Positions 59,095 to 64,000 of a DNA stretch of 64,000 bases are shown piece after piece. The number at the start of each line of letters is the position of its first letter. Position 1 is the stretch's first letter. The translations under genes and the position numbers were made by a program. The notes under the pieces are model-generated. The model did no database searches, had not been told where the DNA came from, and saw only the letters and a list, made by a program, of their open reading frames with translations. The stretch covers positions 372,001 to 436,000 of the forward strand of contig NZ_LR217720.1 of the NCBI RefSeq assembly GCF_900698955.1, written 5' to 3'. Origin of the DNA: Erwinia_E haradaeae_G. GTDB taxonomy: Bacteria; Pseudomonadota; Gammaproteobacteria; Enterobacterales; Enterobacteriaceae.

Positions 59095-60426
59095 ATGACT
59101 AAGCAATCAGGAATAAATTTCCAGAGCGCAAAAAGTGGTTTACGTGAGCTCAAGACAAGACTAATATTTGTGGTTTTGGCTCTTACTATTTTTCGTATTG
59201 GTTCTTTCATTCCGATACCAGGTATTGATGTTACTATTGTTTCCAACCTATTAGAACATCAGCGCGGAACCATTATTGAAGTATTTAATATGTTCTCTGG
59301 TGGCGCCTTGAGTCGTGCATCTATCTTTGCTTTAGGCATTATGCCTTATATCTCCTCATCTATTATAGTGCAGATAATATCCATGATACATCCGAAATTA
59401 TCTGAACTAAAAAAAGAAGGTGAGACGGGCCGTCAAAAAATTAATCAATATACTCGCTATGGTACGCTATTATTAGGTGTGTGTCAGTCTATCGGTATAG
59501 CAGTAGGTTTACCAAATATACCAGGTATGAAAGGTTTGGTATTAGATCCAGGATATGGATTTTATATTACTGCCGTGATTAGCTTAGTGACTGGGACTAT
59601 GTTTCTGATGTGGCTAGGTGAACAAATTACGGAGAGAGGGATTGGCAATGGTATCTCCATAATAATTTTTGCAGGTATTGTTGCAGGTTTACCGCCTGCG
59701 ATTGTACATACTATCGAACAAGCAAGACAAGGGGATCTAAACTTTATCTTATTGCTTTGTGTGGCGTCTTTAGTGTTTGCAGTAACCTTATTTGTTGTAT
59801 TTATTGAGCGCGGTCAAAGAAGAATTATCGTACATTACGCGAAACGTCAGCAAGGTCGACGCATATATGCGGCACATCACACGCATTTACCGCTAAAAGT
59901 TAATATGTCTGGAGTTATTCCTGCTATTTTTGCTTCTAGCGTAATCTTACTGCCAGCCACTATTACATCTTGGTTTGGGGGTGAGAAAAATTTAGGATGG
60001 TTAACCACTCTTTCGTTCTCACTGCAGCCTGGCCAACCATTTTATGTGATACTATATACTATAGCAATTATATTTTTTTCTTTCTTTTATACTTCTTTGG
60101 TTTTTAACCCGCGTGAAACAGCAGATAACCTAAAAAAATGTGGTGCATTTATTTTAGGCATTCGTCCAGGAGAACAAACAGCAAAGTATATTAATAAAGT
60201 TATGACTCGACTGACGTTCATTGGTGCTTTATATATTACTTTTATTTGTCTTATTCCAGAGTTTTTACGCAATGCAATGAAAGTTCCATTTTATTTTGGT
60301 GGTACATCTTTACTCATTGTAGTTGTTGTGATTATGGACTTTATATCACAAGTGCAGATTCTATTAATGTCAAGTCAATACGAGTCTGTTTTAAATAAAG
60401 CAAATTTGAAAAATTATAGTCCTTAG
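59095..60426 (+). CDS. secY: SecY, protein-conducting channel subunit
   Basis: The product has 443 residues, as in E. coli, with ten membrane segments. The plug and first-helix region (RIGSFIPIPGID) and the signatures FNMFSGGALSRASIFALGIMP-like and LGEQITERGIGNGISI are intact. It forms the Sec channel with SecE and SecG for export and membrane insertion, needed by TamA, DsbA and PBP2 encoded in this window. Confidence 0.97.
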   Translation: MTKQSGINFQSAKSGLRELKTRLIFVVLALTIFRIGSFIPIPGIDVTIVSNLLEHQRGTIIEVFNMFSGGALSRASIFALGIMPYISSSIIVQIISMIHPKLSELKKEGETGRQKINQYTRYGTLLLGVCQSIGIAVGLPNIPGMKGLVLDPGYGFYITAVISLVTGTMFLMWLGEQITERGIGNGISIIIFAGIVAGLPPAIVHTIEQARQGDLNFILLLCVASLVFAVTLFVVFIERGQRRIIVHYAKRQQGRRIYAAHHTHLPLKVNMSGVIPAIFASSVILLPATITSWFGGEKNLGWLTTLSFSLQPGQPFYVILYTIAIIFFSFFYTSLVFNPRETADNLKKCGAFILGIRPGEQTAKYINKVMTRLTFIGALYITFICLIPEFLRNAMKVPFYFGGTSLLIVVVVIMDFISQVQILLMSSQYESVLNKANLKNYSP

Positions 60427-60442
60427 TGGGTGGAGAGCAAAA

Positions 60443-60559
60443 GTGAAAGTATGTGCCTCGGTAAGAAAATTTTGTCGCAATTGTAAGGTTATTCGTAGAA
60501 AAGGTGTTGTGCGAGTAATTTGCAGCACAGAGCCTAAACATAAGCAGCGACAAGGCTAA
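60443..60559 (+). CDS. rpmJ: Ribosomal protein bL36
   Basis: The product has 38 residues, as in E. coli, read from a GTG start after a GGAGAG site. The zinc ligands C11, C14, C27 and H33 are present (CRNC, ICSTEPKH), so this is the zinc-binding form. Position 4 is Cys where E. coli has Arg. It ends the spc operon. Confidence 0.95.
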   Translation: MKVCASVRKFCRNCKVIRRKGVVRVICSTEPKHKQRQG

Positions 60560-60632
60560 TGTGGTCTCATATTTCAGGTGTGATCAGACCGACTTTCATT
60601 TTCTGTGTATTGACTATGTCTACTAATAGAAG

Positions 60633-60708
60633 TATCCTAAAGGGCTTTTGGATATAAACGGTATCATAACAGTACTAGTTATCAATATATAGGAGTGCAT
60701 AGTGGCCC
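60633..60708 (+). promoter_or_regulatory. Alpha-operon leader pseudoknot (S4 autoregulatory element)
   Basis: Upstream of rpsM, TATCC-T-AAA (60633-60641) pairs with TTT-T-GGATA (60646-60654) around the loop GGGC (60642-60645). The loop is complementary to GCCC at 60705-60708, just after the rpsM GTG start, allowing a pseudoknot over the start. E. coli has the same GGGC loop and a nearly identical start region (AGGAGTGCATAGTGGCCCGT), where S4 represses translation. The base identities come from memory of the E. coli element; the pairing is visible here. Confidence 0.75.
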
Positions 60709-61058
60709 GTATAGCAGGGATTAACATTCCTGATCATAAACACACCGTCATTGCATTAACTGCGATATTCGGTATTGGCAAAAGTCGTGCACAGTCTATC
60801 TGTGGGTTAACGGGTATCGCCGAAGAGGTTAAGATCAGTGATCTACTAGAAGAACAAATGGACATGCTTCGCGATGCAGTAACAAAATTTGTCGTTGAAG
60901 GTGATTTACGTCGTGAAGTTACTCTCAGTATTAAGCGTTTAATGGATCTTGGTTGTTATCGTGGATTGCGCCATCGTCGTGGTTTGCCAGTGCGCGGTCA
61001 ACGCACTAAAACTAACGCCAGGACACGCAAAGGCCCCCGTAAACCGATCAAGAAATAA
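60702..61058 (+). CDS. rpsM: Ribosomal protein uS13
   Basis: The product has 118 residues, as in E. coli, starting with GTG (MARIAGINIPDHKH) behind AGGAG, exactly as in E. coli. The C-terminal GLRHRRGLPVRGQRTKTNARTRKGP is intact. It forms intersubunit bridges in the head and opens the alpha operon. Confidence 0.97.
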   Translation: MARIAGINIPDHKHTVIALTAIFGIGKSRAQSICGLTGIAEEVKISDLLEEQMDMLRDAVTKFVVEGDLRREVTLSIKRLMDLGCYRGLRHRRGLPVRGQRTKTNARTRKGPRKPIKK

Positions 61059-61074
61059 TGTAGGTGATTAAATA

Positions 61075-61464
61075 ATGGTAAAGGCACCAATTCGTTCACG
61101 TAAGCGCGTAAAAAAACAATTGTCTGATGGTGTAGCTCATATTCATGCATCATTTAATAATACTATCGTGACAATTACTGACCGTCAGGGTAATGCATTA
61201 GGGTGGGCGACTGCCGGAGGATCCGGTTTCCGTGGTTCTCGTAAATCTACTCCATTTGCTGCACAGGTTGCTGCCGAGCATTGTGCTGAATCTGTAAAAG
61301 ATTATGGTATTAAAAACTTGGAAGTGATGGTCAAAGGTCCTGGTCCAGGTCGTGAGTCAACTATTCGTGCTTTAAATGCTGCTGGTTTTCGCATTACGAA
61401 TATTACCGATGTGACTCCAATCCCACATAACGGTTGTCGTCCACCCAAAAAACGTCGCGTGTAA
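61075..61464 (+). CDS. rpsK: Ribosomal protein uS11
   Basis: The product has 129 residues, as in E. coli, with AHIHASFNNTIVTITDRQGN and the C-terminal TPIPHNGCRPPKKRRV. It is in the 30S platform near the mRNA exit. Confidence 0.97.
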   Translation: MVKAPIRSRKRVKKQLSDGVAHIHASFNNTIVTITDRQGNALGWATAGGSGFRGSRKSTPFAAQVAAEHCAESVKDYGIKNLEVMVKGPGPGRESTIRALNAAGFRITNITDVTPIPHNGCRPPKKRRV

Positions 61465-61495
61465 CATTTCGTTTTGAGGAATCTTGGAGAAAAAC

Positions 61496-62116
61496 ATGGC
61501 AAGATATCTGGGGCCAACACTAAAAATAAGTCGTCGTGAAGGTACGGATCTATTTCTTAAGTCTGGTATTCGTGCAATTGATACTAAATGTAAATTAGAC
61601 AAATCTCCTGGTCAGCATGGAGCGCGCAAGATGCGCTTATCTGATTACGGAGTACAATTACGAGAAAAACAGAAAGTTCGTCGTATGTATGGAATACTAG
61701 AGCGTCAATTTCATAATTATTATAAAACAGCAACACGCTTAAGAGGTAATACGGGAGATAATTTGTTATCGTTGCTCGAAGGGCGTCTAGATAATGTAGT
61801 TTATCGTATGGGTTTTGGGGCTACACGTGCAGAAGCACGTCAGTTAGTGAGTCATAAATCCATTATGGTAAATCGTCGAGTAGTTAATATTGCTTCTTAC
61901 CAGGTAGCGTTGAATGATGTTATCAGTATTAGAGCAAAAGCAAAAAAGCAATCTCGTGTACAAGCTGCTTTAGAGTTAGCTAACCAGCGTGAACATCCAA
62001 CATGGTTAACTGTAGATGTGAATAAAATGGAAGGGATCTTTAAATATGTTCCTGGACGTACTGACCTTACTGCAGATATTAATGAACACCTGATCGTCGA
62101 GCTTTACTCTAAATAA
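61496..62116 (+). CDS. rpsD: Ribosomal protein uS4
   Basis: The product has 206 residues, as in E. coli, starting MARYLGPTLKISRREGTDL at 61496; an ATG four codons upstream is less likely. The S4 RNA-binding domain (RLDNVVYRMGFGATRAEARQLVSHK) is intact. S4 starts 30S assembly and is the regulator of the alpha operon in E. coli, matching the pseudoknot upstream of rpsM. Confidence 0.97.
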   Translation: MARYLGPTLKISRREGTDLFLKSGIRAIDTKCKLDKSPGQHGARKMRLSDYGVQLREKQKVRRMYGILERQFHNYYKTATRLRGNTGDNLLSLLEGRLDNVVYRMGFGATRAEARQLVSHKSIMVNRRVVNIASYQVALNDVISIRAKAKKQSRVQAALELANQREHPTWLTVDVNKMEGIFKYVPGRTDLTADINEHLIVELYSK

Positions 62117-62139
62117 AGTAGGATTCAAGAGAGGACATA

Positions 62140-63141
62140 ATGCAGGGTTCTGTTACTAAATTTTTAAAACCGCGCTTAGTGGATATTGATCAAATAAGCT
62201 CGAGATGTGCGAAAGTGACTCTTGAGCCTTTAGAGCGTGGATTTGGCCATACTCTAGGGAATGCATTACGCCGTATTTTGTTATCATCGATGCCAGGCTG
62301 TGCTGTGACTGAAGTTGAGATTGATGGTGTTTTACATGAGTACAGTACTAAAGAGGGCGTTAAAGAGGACATTTTAGAAATTCTTTTGAATATAAAAGGG
62401 TTAGCAATTATACTTTATGGGAAAGATGAAGTAACTCTTTCGTTGCATAAAACTGGTGTAGGTCCGGTAATGGCAGGGGACATTACTTATAATGCCGATG
62501 TTGAGATTATGCAAAAAACACATTTACTATGTCACCTAACGAACGAAAACGCTAGTATTAGTATGCGTATCAAAGTACAGCGTGGTCGCGGTTATGTGCC
62601 AGCTTCTTCGAGAGTGAATGCTGTATTAGATGAGCGTGCGGTCGGTACATTGTTAATTGACGCTTGTTACAGTCCCATAGAGCGTATTGCCTATAATGTT
62701 GAGTCAGCGCGTGTAGAGCAGAGAACTGATTTAGATAAATTGGTGATAGAGATTGAAACAAACGGCACTATTGATCCTGAGGAGGCCATCCGAAGAGCAG
62801 CTACTATTTTATCAGAACAATTAGAGGCATTCATTGATTTAAGAGATGTACGTCAGCCTGAAATTAAAGAAGAAAAACCAGAATTTGATCCCATTTTATT
62901 ACGTCCGGTGGATGATCTAGAATTAACTGTGCGTTCTGCTAATTGTCTTAAAGCAGAGGCTATTCACTATATTGGTGATCTAGTACAGCGTACTGAGGTA
63001 GAGCTTCTGAAGACACCTAATCTAGGTAAAAAATCTCTTACTGAGATTAAAGATGTGCTAGCAGCTCGTAGCTTATCTCTTGGAATGCGCTTAGAAAATT
63101 GGCCGCCAGCTGTACTAATTAATAATCTAATCGTAGGTTAA
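62140..63141 (+). CDS. rpoA: RNA polymerase subunit alpha
   Basis: The product has 333 residues (E. coli 329). The N-terminal domain that dimerises and nucleates the polymerase starts MQGSVTKFLKPRLVDID and has ERGFGHTLGNALRRILLSSMPG. A linker (about 235-250) leads to the C-terminal domain that binds UP elements, with RSANCLKAEAIHYIGDL and TPNLGKKSLTEIKDVL intact. Keeping the C-terminal domain suggests that activator or UP-element contacts may still be used. The last residues differ from E. coli. Confidence 0.97.
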   Translation: MQGSVTKFLKPRLVDIDQISSRCAKVTLEPLERGFGHTLGNALRRILLSSMPGCAVTEVEIDGVLHEYSTKEGVKEDILEILLNIKGLAIILYGKDEVTLSLHKTGVGPVMAGDITYNADVEIMQKTHLLCHLTNENASISMRIKVQRGRGYVPASSRVNAVLDERAVGTLLIDACYSPIERIAYNVESARVEQRTDLDKLVIEIETNGTIDPEEAIRRAATILSEQLEAFIDLRDVRQPEIKEEKPEFDPILLRPVDDLELTVRSANCLKAEAIHYIGDLVQRTEVELLKTPNLGKKSLTEIKDVLAARSLSLGMRLENWPPAVLINNLIVG

Positions 63142-63165
63142 GCTTTTCGTAAGGAGGAGAAGTAT

Positions 63166-63537
63166 ATGCGACATCGTAAAATTGGTCGCAAACTCAACCG
63201 TAATAGTAGCCATCGTCAGGCTCTGTTCCGTAATATCGCTATTTCTTTGGTGCATCATGAGGTAATTAAAACCACCTTACCAAAAGCAAAAGAATTACGC
63301 CGTATCATTGAGCCATTGATTACACTGTCTAAGGTGGATAGTGTAGCTAATCGTCGCCTAGTATTTGCTCGTATTCGCAACAACGAAGTAGTAGCGAAAT
63401 TATTTACTAAACTTGGCCCGCAATTTGCGCACCGTCAAGGTGGTTATACACAAATATTAAAATGCGGTTTTCGACTGGGTGATAATGCTCCAATGGTTTA
63501 TATTAAGTTCCTTGATCGTTTGGAAACACAAGAATAA
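63166..63537 (+). CDS. rplQ: Ribosomal protein bL17
   Basis: The product has 123 residues (E. coli 127), starting MRHRKIGRKLNRNSSHRQALFRN, with a GGAGG site. It sits by the exit tunnel and ends the alpha operon. No clear terminator follows; an imperfect AT-rich hairpin lies near 63570-63595. Confidence 0.97.
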   Translation: MRHRKIGRKLNRNSSHRQALFRNIAISLVHHEVIKTTLPKAKELRRIIEPLITLSKVDSVANRRLVFARIRNNEVVAKLFTKLGPQFAHRQGGYTQILKCGFRLGDNAPMVYIKFLDRLETQE

Positions 63538-63731
63538 TACATTCTGGTAAAATCACAACACTTTATATTGGTACACTTTTATATTTGGATAAAATGTATA
63601 CATATGATGCGTGTTTTTTGTATAAGGATGAGTGTGTGAGCTGCAGTGTATAAAATATCAGATATATTATATAATATTAGATTCATATCAAGTGTATCGC
63701 TTGTTTCTATGAATAATTGAGTATGTTATAA

Positions 63732-64000
63732 ATGAAGAATTATAGATCAGAAAGCACTTCTATAACAGTACGTGACTTACATGGTTACTTAATTTTTTTT
63801 GAAAATTGGAGTGAGCATGTTGCTAAAGAGCTAGCAAAAGAGGAAGGCATCGAACTCAGTCTGGCACATTGGGAAATTATATATCTTGTACGTCACTTCT
63901 ATTTAGAATTTAATATTTCACCAACAATACGTATGTTAGTTAAAGCAATAGAACAAAGACACGGAAAAGAGCATGGAAATAGTCGTTATCTTTTCCGCCT
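63732..64000 (+). CDS. tusE: TusE, sulfur-relay protein (C-terminus beyond the window)
   Basis: The frame is open from the ATG at 63732 to the right edge (89 codons). From residue 18 on it follows E. coli TusE closely: GYLIFFENWSEHVAKELAKEEGIELS, then HWEIIYLVRHFYLEFN and SPTIRMLVKAIE, and GNSRYLFR. The first 17 residues are less similar. TusE takes sulfur from TusBCD (encoded about 19 kb upstream) and gives it to MnmA. The sulfur-carrying C-terminal cysteine lies outside the window and cannot be checked. In E. coli tusE is far from tusDCB, so its place beside the alpha operon reflects rearrangement or loss of intervening genes. Confidence 0.93.
   Translation, partial: MKNYRSESTSITVRDLHGYLIFFENWSEHVAKELAKEEGIELSLAHWEIIYLVRHFYLEFNISPTIRMLVKAIEQRHGKEHGNSRYLFR

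Noticed and set aside
60610..60638. TTGACT and TATCCT at 17-base spacing as an alpha-operon promoter
   Set aside because: The -10 match is poor and lies within the conserved pseudoknot stem, which explains the bases better.
1..64000. CRISPR arrays, insertion sequences, prophage or toxin-antitoxin genes
   Set aside because: No direct-repeat arrays, transposase-like frames, integrase or phage structural genes were seen.

Overview
The window looks like part of the chromosome of a gammaproteobacterium of the Enterobacterales lineage with a reduced genome, most probably an insect endosymbiont. Every recognisable protein aligns along its length with an Escherichia coli orthologue as I remember it. 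Many E. coli gene pairs survive: tamA-tamB, mrdA-mrdB, ispA-dxs, cvpA-purF with ubiX nearby, pcnB-folK, glmU-glmS, and tusDCB-rpsL-rpsG-fusA-tuf followed by the S10, spc and alpha operons. The DNA is AT-rich, there are no mobile elements, phage genes, CRISPR arrays or tRNA/rRNA genes, and single housekeeping genes stand alone between long empty spacers. The assignment is an inference from gene content and order; I do not name a species.

Layout. From 1 to about 43,960, genes are scattered: tamBA (minus), mrdAB, ychF, pgi, a WalW-like deacetylase (minus), ispA-dxs, ubiK, cvpA-purF, ubiX, dsbA, folK/pcnB (minus), glmU-glmS, fumC (minus), ahpC and ribF. Adding up the gaps from my coordinates gives 18,875 of 43,961 bases outside any gene I can support. 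The largest gap is 5.17 kb between pcnB and glmU. From 43,962 to 63,537 the picture reverses: tusDCB and the str, S10, spc and alpha operons are packed with short spacers and several overlapping starts and stops. tusE begins after a short gap and runs off the right edge; tamB runs off the left edge.

How the genes work together. MrdA/MrdB, GlmU/GlmS and Pgi support the murein wall. TamA/TamB, DsbA and the putative deacetylase act at the envelope. Dxs/IspA make prenyl diphosphates, and UbiX/UbiK serve ubiquinone synthesis. RibF and FolK make FAD and folate, PurF opens purine synthesis, FumC is a TCA enzyme, and AhpC removes peroxide. TusBCDE relays sulfur for 2-thiouridine in tRNA. The rest is the translation core, SecY and RNA polymerase alpha.

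Most noteworthy points. (1) pcnB appears to start at an AUU codon, the rare start known for E. coli pcnB. (2) The E. coli operon boundaries in the ribosomal cluster are still marked by long near-perfect dyads (45032-45070, 49611-49658, 54910-54951) and by a recognisable S4-type pseudoknot leader before rpsM. (3) The rpsL-rpsG spacer keeps blocks of the E. coli S7 control region. (4) The ahpC-ribF spacer holds two stable hairpins. (5) The very long gene-free spacers are unusual beside intact genes. I found no clearly new multi-gene system.
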